This document shows positions 18,215-26,523 of a stretch of 54,850 bases of DNA, in pieces. Numbering within the stretch: the first letter of the stretch is position 1; every line of letters begins with the position of its first letter. Source of the stretch: Prevotellaceae bacterium (GTDB taxonomy: Bacteria > Bacteroidota > Bacteroidia > Bacteroidales > Paludibacteraceae); NCBI GenBank assembly GCA_020636695.1, contig JACJXJ010000008.1:1-54850 (forward strand), given 5' to 3'. Under the pieces are notes generated by a model that saw only the letters and a list, made by a program, of their open reading frames with translations, ran no database searches and had not been told where the DNA came from. The position numbers were made by a program, and so were the translations under genes.

Positions 18215-18664
18215 ATGTCAGTCAACAAAGTTATCCTAATTGGAAATGTGGGTAAAGACCCTGAAGTACGTTATTTAGACAAAAATGTAGCAGTTGCTAA
18301 CTTTCCGCTTGCTACAACAGAGAAAGGTTACACAATGGCTAATGGAACAGTGGTTCCAGACAGAACAGAATGGCACAACATAGTTGTGTGGAGAGGCTTA
18401 GCCGAATTCAGTGAAAAGTATATCAAAAAAGGCAGCCAACTCTTTATCGAAGGAAAAATCAAAACTCGCTCATACGACGATAAAACTGGCAACAAACGCT
18501 ATATTACAGAAATATACGGTGATACAGTTCAATTACTTGGCAAACGTGAACAAACAGACAATGCTGGTACGCCAAACCAACCAGTAGCCAATCAAGAACC
18601 CGTAGTAAATGCCACTCCATTTGACGGGTCACCTGCAGACGCTGCTGATGATTTACCATTCTAA
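18215..18664 (+). CDS. ssb: Single-stranded DNA-binding protein
   Basis: The 149-residue protein begins with the SSB OB-fold (V-N-K-V-I-L-I-G-N-V-G-K-D-P-E at 3-17; T-E-W-H-N-I-V-V-W at about 51-59; Y-D-D-K-T-G-N-K-R-Y at about 89-98), followed by a short disordered linker and the acidic tip A-D-D-L-P-F, which recruits replication and repair proteins. It coats single-stranded DNA during replication, recombination and repair. ssb just upstream of gldE is a usual order in Bacteroidota. Confidence 0.97.
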   Translation: MSVNKVILIGNVGKDPEVRYLDKNVAVANFPLATTEKGYTMANGTVVPDRTEWHNIVVWRGLAEFSEKYIKKGSQLFIEGKIKTRSYDDKTGNKRYITEIYGDTVQLLGKREQTDNAGTPNQPVANQEPVVNATPFDGSPADAADDLPF

Positions 18665-18707
18665 TAAGATTTTTTAGGGCACTACGTGTTTTTTCAATAA
18701 AAAAGCG

Positions 18708-18750
18708 TATTTTTGCAAGGATGAAAAGATTTTTTTCATCCTTGTATTTT
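18708..18750 (+). terminator. Hairpin between ssb and gldE, probable ssb terminator
   Basis: A 12-base perfect stem (18716-18727 with 18733-18744) and a five-base loop are followed by TATTTTTT, which fits a rho-independent terminator after ssb. The bases just before the stem also read TATTTTTG (18708-18715), a perfect -7 promoter box, so the segment could instead start the gldE transcript. Confidence 0.5.
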
Positions 18751-18820
18751 TTGCCATCAACTCAAAAAAGAAAAATGGCAAAACGTACCAAGCACTAAAT
18801 ATGAACTAAATTACTGAATT

Positions 18821-20146
18821 TTGGACACATTTCTGTTTCTAAACGCGGTTATTATTTTACCATTCACCTTTGAGCATGTTATCACATTGCTTATCATTGC
18901 ATTACTTTTAGGCATTTCTGCTTTTGTGTCAGGTTCTGAAGTTGCTTTTTTCTCACTCACCCCACAACATCGGAGTGACATGGAAACTTCTAATACAGAA
19001 GCTGACAAACGCGTTTTCAAATTACAAGAACAACCTGAATATTTATTAGCAGCCATCTTAATAAGTAACAACTTTGTAAATGTGGCTATTGTGGTTTTAT
19101 CGGCATTTTTTATCGATAGTTTATTTGATTTTTCTCAATTACCAATTCTTGAATTTATCATTCAAACCATCGTTATCACATTCTTATTACTCTTATTTGG
19201 CGAAATAATGCCAAAGGTTTATGCCACACAAAATCCCGTAAACATGGCTCGCAAAGCCTCCAAAACATTTGGTGTATTAAATAGATTATTAAAGCCATTT
19301 TCAAAATTATTAGTTAATTCTACACACATAGTCAACAAACGCTTAGCAAAACGCCGCCACAATAATCTGTCGATTGACGAGCTCTCAGAGGCACTTGAGT
19401 TAACAACCAATGAGGATAACGAGGAAAAAGAAATTTTAAAAGGAATTGTCAATTTTGGTAACACCACGGTAGACGCTGTTATGACACCACGTGTAGATAT
19501 GGTGACCGTTGATTTAAAAACACCCTACTCAGAAGTATTAAATATTGTAGTGGAACTGGGTTATTCACGAATTCCTGTATTACAAGATTCTCAAGACAAT
19601 ATCAGGGGTATTTTGTACATCAAAGATTTGTTGCCACACTTAACAAAAACCAATGTTTTTAAATGGCAAACACTTATTCGCCCAGCGTTTTTTGTACCTG
19701 ACACAAAAAAAATAGACGATTTATTACGCGATTTTCAAAAAAATAAAATTCATGTGGCCATCGTTGTTGATGAATTTGGAGGAACTTTAGGCATGGTAAC
19801 TATGGAGGATATTCTCGAAGAAGTAGTAGGTGATATTAGCGACGAACATGATGATGAAGAATCATTGTACACAAAAATAGACGACACAACGTACCTATTT
19901 GAAGCTAAAATTCTTTTAAATGATTTCTTTAAAGCCACCAATATACCTTCAGATATATTTGGAGATAAAACTGACGAAGTAGATACCTTAGCTGGCTTAT
20001 TGCTCGAATTGAAAGGCGATATTCCAAGTTTGAACGAGCAATTGGAATTTGCAAACTATCGTTTCGAAATTTTAGCCGTGGATAACCGCCGCATTCAACA
20101 AGTAAAACTGTATATAAAATCTGAAACGACCACTGATGAAGTCTAA
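18821..20146 (+). CDS. gldE: GldE: DUF21/CBS/CorC-type membrane protein
   Basis: A 441-residue CorC/HlyC-type protein. Residues about 15-185 form the DUF21 (CNNM) membrane domain, V-M-T-P-R-V-D-M (about 220-227) opens the paired CBS domains, V-D-E-F-G-G-T-L-G-M-V-T-M-E-D (about 317-331) lies in the second, and the CorC/HlyC domain ends the protein. Overlap with gldD by 11 bases supports the GldE name. Proteins of this type move or sense divalent cations; the exact role of GldE is unsettled. There is no in-frame ATG before residue 54, and a TGA at 18815 blocks the frame, so translation must start at TTG 18821 or ATT 18818. Confidence 0.85.
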   Translation: MDTFLFLNAVIILPFTFEHVITLLIIALLLGISAFVSGSEVAFFSLTPQHRSDMETSNTEADKRVFKLQEQPEYLLAAILISNNFVNVAIVVLSAFFIDSLFDFSQLPILEFIIQTIVITFLLLLFGEIMPKVYATQNPVNMARKASKTFGVLNRLLKPFSKLLVNSTHIVNKRLAKRRHNNLSIDELSEALELTTNEDNEEKEILKGIVNFGNTTVDAVMTPRVDMVTVDLKTPYSEVLNIVVELGYSRIPVLQDSQDNIRGILYIKDLLPHLTKTNVFKWQTLIRPAFFVPDTKKIDDLLRDFQKNKIHVAIVVDEFGGTLGMVTMEDILEEVVGDISDEHDDEESLYTKIDDTTYLFEAKILLNDFFKATNIPSDIFGDKTDEVDTLAGLLLELKGDIPSLNEQLEFANYRFEILAVDNRRIQQVKLYIKSETTTDEV

Positions 20147-20705
20147 ACTTATCATATTAAATCTCTTACTCGGATTGTTGTTCACCTCGTGTGGACATCA
20201 ACCATTGCCTTTGGATTACGGATATTTCAGAATTGATTTACCTGAAGCACGTTATGACACTTATCAATCGAATTTGCCTTATGTTTTTGATTTGTCTCAA
20301 TACGCACAAGTAAAAGCTGCCTACCCAAACGAACCCTATTGGGTAAATATAGAATACCCGCAATGGCAAGCCACTATTCACTGTAGCTATAAAAAGCTAA
20401 ATCACCAAGAATTGGCTACAGCCATAGAAGATACACGTACGCTCGTTTACAAACACACCATTCGGGCTGATGCTATTGCAGAAGAATATTTCGAAAATCC
20501 AGAACATCACGTCTATGGAATTTTATACGAAATAAAAGGGAATGCCGCCTCATCGGCGCAATTTTTTGTAACTGATAGCCTCCATAATTTTGTACGCGGC
20601 TCGCTCTATTTCAATCATTTACCAAATGGCGATTCTATAGCACCTGTAAATGCTTTTATAACGAACGATATCCGTCGCCTAATGGAAAGTTTAACTTGGA
20701 AATAA
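20136..20705 (+). CDS. gldD: Gliding motility lipoprotein GldD
   Basis: The 189-residue protein has a lipoprotein signal ending in L-F-T-S-C (Cys19) and the GldD family pattern, with D-Y-G-Y-F-R-I-D-L-P-E-A (27-38) just after the anchor. GldD is needed for gliding in Flavobacterium but also occurs in many non-gliding Bacteroidota, where its role is unknown. The ATG lies inside the end of gldE, so the two are translationally coupled. Periplasmic, membrane-anchored location is inferred from the signal. Confidence 0.88.
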   Translation: MKSKLIILNLLLGLLFTSCGHQPLPLDYGYFRIDLPEARYDTYQSNLPYVFDLSQYAQVKAAYPNEPYWVNIEYPQWQATIHCSYKKLNHQELATAIEDTRTLVYKHTIRADAIAEEYFENPEHHVYGILYEIKGNAASSAQFFVTDSLHNFVRGSLYFNHLPNGDSIAPVNAFITNDIRRLMESLTWK

Positions 20706-20719
20706 CTAAACCACACACT

Positions 20720-21352
20720 ATGCTTTTAAGTAAAAAAACAGTCGAAGAAAATGCAACACTAGCTCTTTGGGAAATCTCTGAAACCATCGATGAATTGCTA
20801 GATTTACTTCATTTAGATCCGTTTATTATTCAAGAAATTTCGCTATTTACAAGTGATAAACGCAAACTAGAATATCTAGCTGCGCGTGTATTACTACAAG
20901 AGGTAATTGGTGAAAAGAAAACCATTACTTACACCAAACAAGGCAAACCTTATTTGGTAGATAATTCTTTCCAAATTAGCATAACACATACTGGCAAATA
21001 TGTGGCTATTGTTCTGCACCCAACTTACCGCGTAGGTGTCGATGTAGAAAGAATATCTGACAAAGTTGTACGTGTCCAAAGCAAATTTTTGTCGGAAGCA
21101 GAGCGCACCTCTATTGAGCCTTCATTGGCAAAAACACATCTAGCGTTACTCTGGGCCGCCAAAGAAACACTCTATAAAATACTCGGACAAGAAGAAGTGG
21201 AATTTACAAAACATTTAGCCATAGAACCATTTAAACCTTATTTAATGGGAACTATGGAAGCTAAGGAAACACGCACACCAGCTGCCGAAACATTCCAATT
21301 GACCTACCATGTGTTTCCAGAATTTGTATTAGTGTGGACCGTAAAGCCATAA
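20720..21352 (+). CDS. 4'-phosphopantetheinyl transferase (Sfp type)
   Basis: The 210-residue enzyme transfers phosphopantetheine from coenzyme A to a carrier protein. The Mg-binding motif G-V-D-V-E (106-110) and W-A-A-K-E-T-L-Y-K (145-153) are the two signatures of the family, and I-T-H-T-G (88-92) precedes them. I chose the ATG at 20720; the upstream in-frame start is a TTG at 20696 lying inside gldD. Its carrier is probably the fatty-acid acyl carrier protein, as this type often replaces AcpS in Bacteroidota. GGGP synthase follows after eight bases. Confidence 0.88.
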   Translation: MLLSKKTVEENATLALWEISETIDELLDLLHLDPFIIQEISLFTSDKRKLEYLAARVLLQEVIGEKKTITYTKQGKPYLVDNSFQISITHTGKYVAIVLHPTYRVGVDVERISDKVVRVQSKFLSEAERTSIEPSLAKTHLALLWAAKETLYKILGQEEVEFTKHLAIEPFKPYLMGTMEAKETRTPAAETFQLTYHVFPEFVLVWTVKP

Positions 21353-21360
21353 TAAACTAA

Positions 21361-22092
21361 ATGCAAGCGATTTACAACACAATAACCACAGCACACAAGA
21401 CAGGGAAACGACTTTTTGCTGTGCTTATCGACCCTGAAAAATGTGTTGGTACAACGCTTGAACAGGTTATTGACACCGTCAATAAAGCACAACCCGACTT
21501 TATATTCGTAGGTGGTAGCCAACTGCAAAACTCGGTAGATGAAACAGTGATACACATCAAACGATTAACGACTATTCCCGTGGTGCTTTTCCCAGGTAAT
21601 GCGTTTCAATTGACCAATAAAGCCGATGCGCTTCTTCTGCTTTCACTCATATCGGGGCGTAATGCAGAATGGCTCATTGGGCAGCACGTGCAAGCAGCTA
21701 AGGCTATTCAACAATCAGCTTTAGAAACTATTTCCACAGGATATATACTGATTGATGGTGGCAACACAACAGCCGTTGAGCGCGTGAGTAACACCAAACC
21801 TTTACAACGCGATGCCATTGATGAAGTTGTCTCCACAGCTTTAGCTGGGCAATTATTGGGCCACAAACTAATCTATTTAGAAGCTGGTAGCGGAGCTCAC
21901 AATCCAGTGCCAACAGCACTCATCAAAGCCGTAAAAAAAGCTATTGACATTCCGCTCATTGTAGGTGGAGGTTTAACTTCTACTAACGCCATAAAACAAG
22001 CGTATGAAGCTGGTGCCGACATCGTGGTAGTGGGTAATTACTTGGAAACTCACCTCGAAAAAATGGTCGACTTTTGTGCCGTTCGAAATTAA
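21361..22092 (+). CDS. Geranylgeranylglyceryl phosphate synthase family protein
   Basis: A 243-residue TIM-barrel enzyme of the GGGPS/PcrB family. I-D-P-E-K (23-27), V-G-G-S (50-53), Y-L-E-A-G-S-G-A (about 173-180), V-G-G-G-L (about 201-205) and V-V-V-G-N (about 221-225) build the glycerol-1-phosphate site. The Bacteroidota group makes a polyprenylglyceryl phosphate, an archaea-like ether lipid precursor, whose use in bacteria is unclear. The prenyl length cannot be read from sequence alone. It is the last gene of the gldE-gldD-PPTase set, and a strong terminator follows at once. Confidence 0.88.
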   Translation: MQAIYNTITTAHKTGKRLFAVLIDPEKCVGTTLEQVIDTVNKAQPDFIFVGGSQLQNSVDETVIHIKRLTTIPVVLFPGNAFQLTNKADALLLLSLISGRNAEWLIGQHVQAAKAIQQSALETISTGYILIDGGNTTAVERVSNTKPLQRDAIDEVVSTALAGQLLGHKLIYLEAGSGAHNPVPTALIKAVKKAIDIPLIVGGGLTSTNAIKQAYEAGADIVVVGNYLETHLEKMVDFCAVRN

Positions 22093-22094
22093 AT

Positions 22095-22136
22095 AATAAA
22101 GGCAGAATAAAAATTTATTCTGCCTTTATTGTTTTT
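22095..22136. terminator. Bidirectional rho-independent terminator
   Basis: Perfect 17-base arms (22095-22111 and 22114-22130) with a two-base gap are followed by GTTTTTT on the plus strand. The element sits between two convergent genes and can end both transcripts. Confidence 0.85.
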
Positions 22137-23503
22137 TATCGTCCTAAATTAAATGGTGGGTCTTCGGACTCAACACCAACAGGCTGCCATTGTTTATTAG
22201 GGTCGCCTCGTTTCCATTTTCTATCGGGATGATACACGGTGTAACTTCCTCGACGACCATCTGATTCTTGTTTTTTTGTATACGGTATTTGGTAACCAAT
22301 GCCCCATTCTATCATTTCCGCCTTTTGTAAATGTGTTTTTAAACTCGCATTTACAAACAAATTATCGTATACACGACAGCGTAAACCTAAACGGAAATAG
22401 TTCCAACCATCTTCTTTGTCAATATCATAACTATAAAACATCGGGCGATTATCACCATATACAGGATGTGAATCATGTGTAGCATTACGAATTGGGTCAT
22501 ACACATAAATTCCCCATTGTAAAACAGCAGTCACTCGACCAATAATAAACTCGTTACTTAAACAAACGCCTGCTCGAAATTTATTAGCAATATCTTCAGT
22601 TGGAATAAAATAACGACCAAAACGCGTGTTTTGTGTGTATGATTCTTCGCCACGCTCCCCTTGCTGTACAAACACGCCATCGTAAAATACGTCCACACCA
22701 CCGCCCAACGCATACCAATCGGTTAAATTAGCAGACATGCTAGCATGAAAGGAACCTACGGGATACATTTTATTGTCCTTGTAGTACAGTTCACGGGCGC
22801 CACCCGAAGCAATTAAATTAATTGAAAAATCATAAGGGAAACCGTCAATAGGCGGTCTAGGTTTTTTGCAATGCGTACACCCTGGGAATAAATATTTGGC
22901 ACCAACCATCACCTGCAACATATTGAGCCCTGCGTTCGGTTGCAACATACTACCATTACTCATGTGATTGTAGCCAATATCTGACGTAATAGAAAATTGC
23001 TTGGCAACAGGAAATTCTAAATTGGCACCAGTCGTTAAATACACATTTAAAATTGAACCTATGGCAGAATTAGCGGTTGAGGCGTTAACGCCTGAGAGTG
23101 TATCGCCATCATTCCATGTCTTGGTCAAGAAACTCAGACCCGCACCAATTTTATAATTCAAATGAAAATGTTCCGTTTTTACTACTGGCACCAACAAATA
23201 AGGATATACCGCAAAAGCCGTTCCTAACAACTTTGGATTTCCTAAATTAATGCCTAAAAGTCCAACACCCACAGTAGGCATGTGCCAATAATGTTGCCAA
23301 TCGTAATTACCCATAGCAGGAAATTCTATGGCCAACTCGCCACCTAAAGCAGGTGGATGTGAAATGGAATCGAGGTTCTTGGTCATGGGTACAATATAAC
23401 CGCCATAAATGGAACCTTTAATAGCAAAAGGAATTTTTTGAGCCGTTGCCCATTGACCAACACAGATAAATAATAAGGCAAAAAATATGGTTTTTTTCAT
23501 CAT
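22136..23503 (-). CDS. PagL-like lipid A 3-O-deacylase / acyloxyacyl hydrolase family outer-membrane protein
   Basis: The 455-residue protein has a signal peptide (about 1-21) and alternating beta-strand patterns of an outer-membrane barrel. The segment G-Y-N-H-M-S-N-G-S (177-185) followed by N-A-G-L-N (190-194) matches the His-x-Ser-Asn motif of the PagL family, which removes an acyl chain from lipid A at the outer membrane. The protein is far longer than PagL (about 185 residues): a second beta-rich half (about 220-430) looks like an added or repeated barrel portion. The lipid A assignment rests on the motif; the second half is unexplained. Confidence 0.65.
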   Translation of the reverse strand: MMKKTIFFALLFICVGQWATAQKIPFAIKGSIYGGYIVPMTKNLDSISHPPALGGELAIEFPAMGNYDWQHYWHMPTVGVGLLGINLGNPKLLGTAFAVYPYLLVPVVKTEHFHLNYKIGAGLSFLTKTWNDGDTLSGVNASTANSAIGSILNVYLTTGANLEFPVAKQFSITSDIGYNHMSNGSMLQPNAGLNMLQVMVGAKYLFPGCTHCKKPRPPIDGFPYDFSINLIASGGARELYYKDNKMYPVGSFHASMSANLTDWYALGGGVDVFYDGVFVQQGERGEESYTQNTRFGRYFIPTEDIANKFRAGVCLSNEFIIGRVTAVLQWGIYVYDPIRNATHDSHPVYGDNRPMFYSYDIDKEDGWNYFRLGLRCRVYDNLFVNASLKTHLQKAEMIEWGIGYQIPYTKKQESDGRRGSYTVYHPDRKWKRGDPNKQWQPVGVESEDPPFNLGR

Positions 23504-23532
23504 TCTAAACTATTTTTGTTCAAAAATAGAGC

Positions 23533-23569
23533 TATCTTTGCAACTAGTAATATGTTGCTAGCAAAAATA
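23533..23569. promoter_or_regulatory. Divergent promoter pair between the PagL-like gene and gldF
   Basis: TATCTTTG (23533-23540) on the plus strand points to gldF. TATTTTTG on the minus strand (23562-23569) points to the PagL-like gene. No clear TTG elements accompany them. Start points about seven bases beyond each box would make the two transcripts overlap at their 5' ends by a few bases. Confidence 0.45.
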
Positions 23570-23588
23570 CAATAACTTTTTTACATTT

Positions 23589-24329
23589 ATGATATCTTCT
23601 ATATGGAACCTCTTGAAAAAAGAGTTTCGGAGTTTTTTTAATACACCCGTCGGCTATATCATTCTCATTATCTTCTTCGTAGGAGCAGGTCTGTTTCTCT
23701 GGGTTTTTCCAGGCGAATACAACGTACTTAATAGCGGTTATGCCAATATCGACGGTTTATTTGTATTAGCTCCTTGGTTATTTTTATTCTTATGTCCAGC
23801 AGTCACTATGCGTCTCATAGCCGAAGAAAAACAACAAGGCACAATCGAATTATTACTAACACGCCCTATCAGCACCTTTTCATTGGTAGTTGGTAAGTTC
23901 CTATCGGCTTGGTTAATAATGCTCGTAGCCTTGATTCCGAGCATCATTTGGTATGTCACCGTTTACATTTTAGCCGAACCAATGGGCAATGTGGATAGCG
24001 GCGCATTTTGGGGTTCCTTTATCGGTTTAATTTTTCTTGCATCTGTGTATGGATCTATCGGCTTATTTGGTTCTTCTATTACGCGTAACCAACTGACCGC
24101 CTTTGTGGTGTCTGCCGTTATTTGTTTCACCATGTTTTACGGTTTTGAACTCATGGGATCACTTTTCACCAATGGAAATACCAGTTTATATCTCAAAAAC
24201 ATAGGCATTCATGCCCATTACCAATCAATGAGTCGCGGTGTACTCGATAGTCGTGATATGATTTACATGATTATCATAACTGTGCTCTTTTTATTAGGAG
24301 CCAAGACGGCTTTAACACGCAAAAAATAA
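23589..24329 (+). CDS. gldF: GldF-like ABC transporter permease
   Basis: The 246-residue ABC-2 permease has six membrane helices. W-N-L-L-K-K-E-F-R-S-F-F-N-T-P-V-G-Y (6-23) and E-E-K-Q-Q-G-T-I-E-L-L-L-T-R-P (about 80-94) are typical of GldF. In gliding Bacteroidota GldF works with GldG and the ATPase GldA. Here the next gene is surE, so neither gldG nor gldA is adjacent. Whether it still forms a transporter with distant partners cannot be seen. Confidence 0.8.
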   Translation: MISSIWNLLKKEFRSFFNTPVGYIILIIFFVGAGLFLWVFPGEYNVLNSGYANIDGLFVLAPWLFLFLCPAVTMRLIAEEKQQGTIELLLTRPISTFSLVVGKFLSAWLIMLVALIPSIIWYVTVYILAEPMGNVDSGAFWGSFIGLIFLASVYGSIGLFGSSITRNQLTAFVVSAVICFTMFYGFELMGSLFTNGNTSLYLKNIGIHAHYQSMSRGVLDSRDMIYMIIITVLFLLGAKTALTRKK

Positions 24330-24342
24330 ATTATAACAAAAT

Positions 24343-25104
24343 ATGAAACCATTAATTTTAATCACCAACGACGACGGCATACAATCCAAAGGCATATCGG
24401 AATTAATTGATATGGCTTGCACATTAGGCAATGTCGTAGTTATGGCTCCTGATGGTCCGCGGTCAGCTCAATCGAATGCGCTCACCATGGCTGTGCCTGT
24501 TTATTATCAACTGGAACGTAAAGAACCAGGATTAGAAATCTACAAATGCTCAGGTACGCCCACCGATTGCGTCAAATTGGCACTCAATAACGTGCTCGAT
24601 CGCAAACCCGATTTAATCTTTTCGGGCATCAACCATGGTTCTAATTCAGGCATCAACGTCATTTATTCTGGTACTATGGGCGCTGTATTCGAAGGCTGCG
24701 TAAATGAAATTCCTTCAGTAGGATTTTCCATTTGCGACCATGCCAAAGATGCCGACTTCTCGAAAGCCAAAGTCTATTTTGAACAAATAGCACGCAAAGT
24801 CATGATGGAAGGATTACCTGCTGGTGTCTGTTTAAATGTGAATGCACCCATGGGGGACATAAAAGGCGTTCGCTTGTCACAACAAACAAAAGGATATTGG
24901 ACGGAAGAATTCGAGAATCGCACTTCACCTCATGGTCAAGACTATTATTGGCTTACTGGCTATTTTTTAAATCAAGAACCCGACAATGAGCTCACTGACG
25001 AATGGGCTTTAGCGAATGGTTATGTTTCTATTGTACCTACACGAGTAGATATGACAGATTATGAAGCTATCAAACTCTTGAAAGGTTATGAAGAAATTAG
25101 ATAA
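24343..25104 (+). CDS. surE: 5'/3'-nucleotidase SurE
   Basis: The 253-residue metal-dependent nucleotidase cleaves phosphate from nucleoside monophosphates. The active site is present: T-N-D-D-G-I (8-13, Asp10 and Asp11), the loop A-P-D-G-P-R-S-A-Q-S-N (35-45) and S-G-I-N-H-G-S-N (about 95-102). It is cytoplasmic and often linked to stress survival. It follows gldF by 13 bases and overlaps the next small membrane protein by 17. Confidence 0.95.
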   Translation: MKPLILITNDDGIQSKGISELIDMACTLGNVVVMAPDGPRSAQSNALTMAVPVYYQLERKEPGLEIYKCSGTPTDCVKLALNNVLDRKPDLIFSGINHGSNSGINVIYSGTMGAVFEGCVNEIPSVGFSICDHAKDADFSKAKVYFEQIARKVMMEGLPAGVCLNVNAPMGDIKGVRLSQQTKGYWTEEFENRTSPHGQDYYWLTGYFLNQEPDNELTDEWALANGYVSIVPTRVDMTDYEAIKLLKGYEEIR

Positions 25105-25378
25105 TTTTTGGCTCACATTGGGTGTTGGTTTTATCATGCCTCTATTTTTTGGATGGCTTTTTATCGCTTCTTTTTACAAGGGCGACTTATCTGTTTTCGA
25201 GGCTGTGAAGGTAATGATTAATGGTTCCTCTGCCATCATCAGTAAATTAATCCTTGTGGCTTTAGTTCCTAATTTATTTGCAGTTTTTGCTTGCTACGCT
25301 AAACAATTATGGAAAGCTTGCAGAGGCTTTTTCGTACCCGTATTATTTTATTTGGCGGTTGCCATGTTTTTCTTATAA
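25088..25378 (+). CDS. Small membrane protein between surE and lpxB
   Basis: The 96-residue protein has three likely membrane helices (about 8-30, 48-68 and 77-96) and charged residues near the ends. I do not recognise a named family. It overlaps the end of surE by 17 bases and ends nine bases before lpxB, so it is probably cotranslated with both; a small protein at this place between surE and lpxB is seen in other Bacteroidales as far as I recall. A link to lipid A export or synthesis would be inference. Confidence 0.65.
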   Translation: MKKLDNFWLTLGVGFIMPLFFGWLFIASFYKGDLSVFEAVKVMINGSSAIISKLILVALVPNLFAVFACYAKQLWKACRGFFVPVLFYLAVAMFFL

Positions 25379-25387
25379 CAAACCAGC

Positions 25388-26512
25388 ATGAAATATTTTT
25401 TGATAGCAGGCGAGGCTTCTGGCGATTTACATGCGTCAAACCTTATGGCTGAGTTAAAGAAACAAGACCATGAGGCTCAATTTTGTTTTCTGGGTGGCGA
25501 TTTAATGCAGGCTCAAGGTGGGGAACTCATAAAACATTATCGTGACATGGCGTTTATGGGCTTCATCAATGTGCTCCTCAATTTACGAAAAGTACTAGCA
25601 AATCTAGAAGATTGCAAACGTGCTATTGCGCATTTCAAACCCGATGTCGTTATTTTGATTGATTATCCAAGTTTCAATTTGAAAATAGCAGAATACGTCA
25701 AGAAACAATTTCAAACGCCTGTTTATTACTACATTTCTCCCAAATTATGGGCATGGAAAAGTTATCGCATCAAATCTATCAAAAAATACATTGATAAAAT
25801 GTATACGATTTTTCCGTTTGAAACGGAGTTTTATGCGCAATATAATTACCCAGTAACTTATGTAGGAAATCCTACGGTTGACTCCATTGCACACTTCCAC
25901 GCCACAAAAAAACAACATAATTTCAGAGAAGAAAATCACTTAGACAATCGTCCTATTGTAGCCTTATTAGCTGGTAGTCGTCGTCAAGAAATCAGCAAAT
26001 GCTTACCAACTATGGTTTCAATGGCCGATAAATTTCCCACGTTTCAATTTTTAGTAGCAGCCGCACCAGGTATAGAGCGAAATTATTACGACCAATTTTT
26101 AACATCATCCGTTAAACTTGTGTCCGATAGTACATACGCACTGTTGGACGAATCGTATGCCGCCATAGTTAATTCAGGCACCGCCACATTAGAAACAGGC
26201 TTATTAAAAGTTCCACAAGTGGTGATCTACCATGTTATTGGAGGTAGAATAGCATCCCTACTCAAAAAGATTCTAATCAAAACACGTTACATTTCGCTAG
26301 TCAATTTAGTAGCCGAAACCGAAGTGGTAAAAGAACTCGTAGCACACGAATTTACACCTGAACAGGTTTACGCTGAACTAAACAGAATACTAACGGATAC
26401 ATTCTACTACCAAGAAATAAAAATGGGCTACAACAAACTCGAACAACGTTTAGGAGAATCTGGCACTGCACATAGAGCAGCTGTAGCCATTACCGCAAGT
26501 TTAAGAAAATAA
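25388..26512 (+). CDS. lpxB: Lipid-A-disaccharide synthase
   Basis: The 374-residue GT-B glycosyltransferase of family GT19 joins UDP-2,3-diacylglucosamine and lipid X to form the lipid A disaccharide at the inner membrane. The family signatures are A-G-E-A-S-G-D-L-H-A (7-16), F-M-G-F (about 57-60), I-D-Y-P-S-F-N (about 91-97), P-K-L-W-A-W (about 118-123), the nucleotide-site G-S-R-R-Q-E-I (about 196-202) and N-S-G-T-A-T-L-E-T (about 260-268). The substrate donor product of LpxH at 8357 feeds it directly. Confidence 0.96.
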   Translation: MKYFLIAGEASGDLHASNLMAELKKQDHEAQFCFLGGDLMQAQGGELIKHYRDMAFMGFINVLLNLRKVLANLEDCKRAIAHFKPDVVILIDYPSFNLKIAEYVKKQFQTPVYYYISPKLWAWKSYRIKSIKKYIDKMYTIFPFETEFYAQYNYPVTYVGNPTVDSIAHFHATKKQHNFREENHLDNRPIVALLAGSRRQEISKCLPTMVSMADKFPTFQFLVAAAPGIERNYYDQFLTSSVKLVSDSTYALLDESYAAIVNSGTATLETGLLKVPQVVIYHVIGGRIASLLKKILIKTRYISLVNLVAETEVVKELVAHEFTPEQVYAELNRILTDTFYYQEIKMGYNKLEQRLGESGTAHRAAVAITASLRK

Positions 26513-26523
26513 TTCAAAAATAC

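Noticed and set aside
18721..18798. A 25-codon gene after ssb
   Set aside because: Its first part is the stem of a hairpin that looks like a terminator and no family is known; mentioned only as a possibility.
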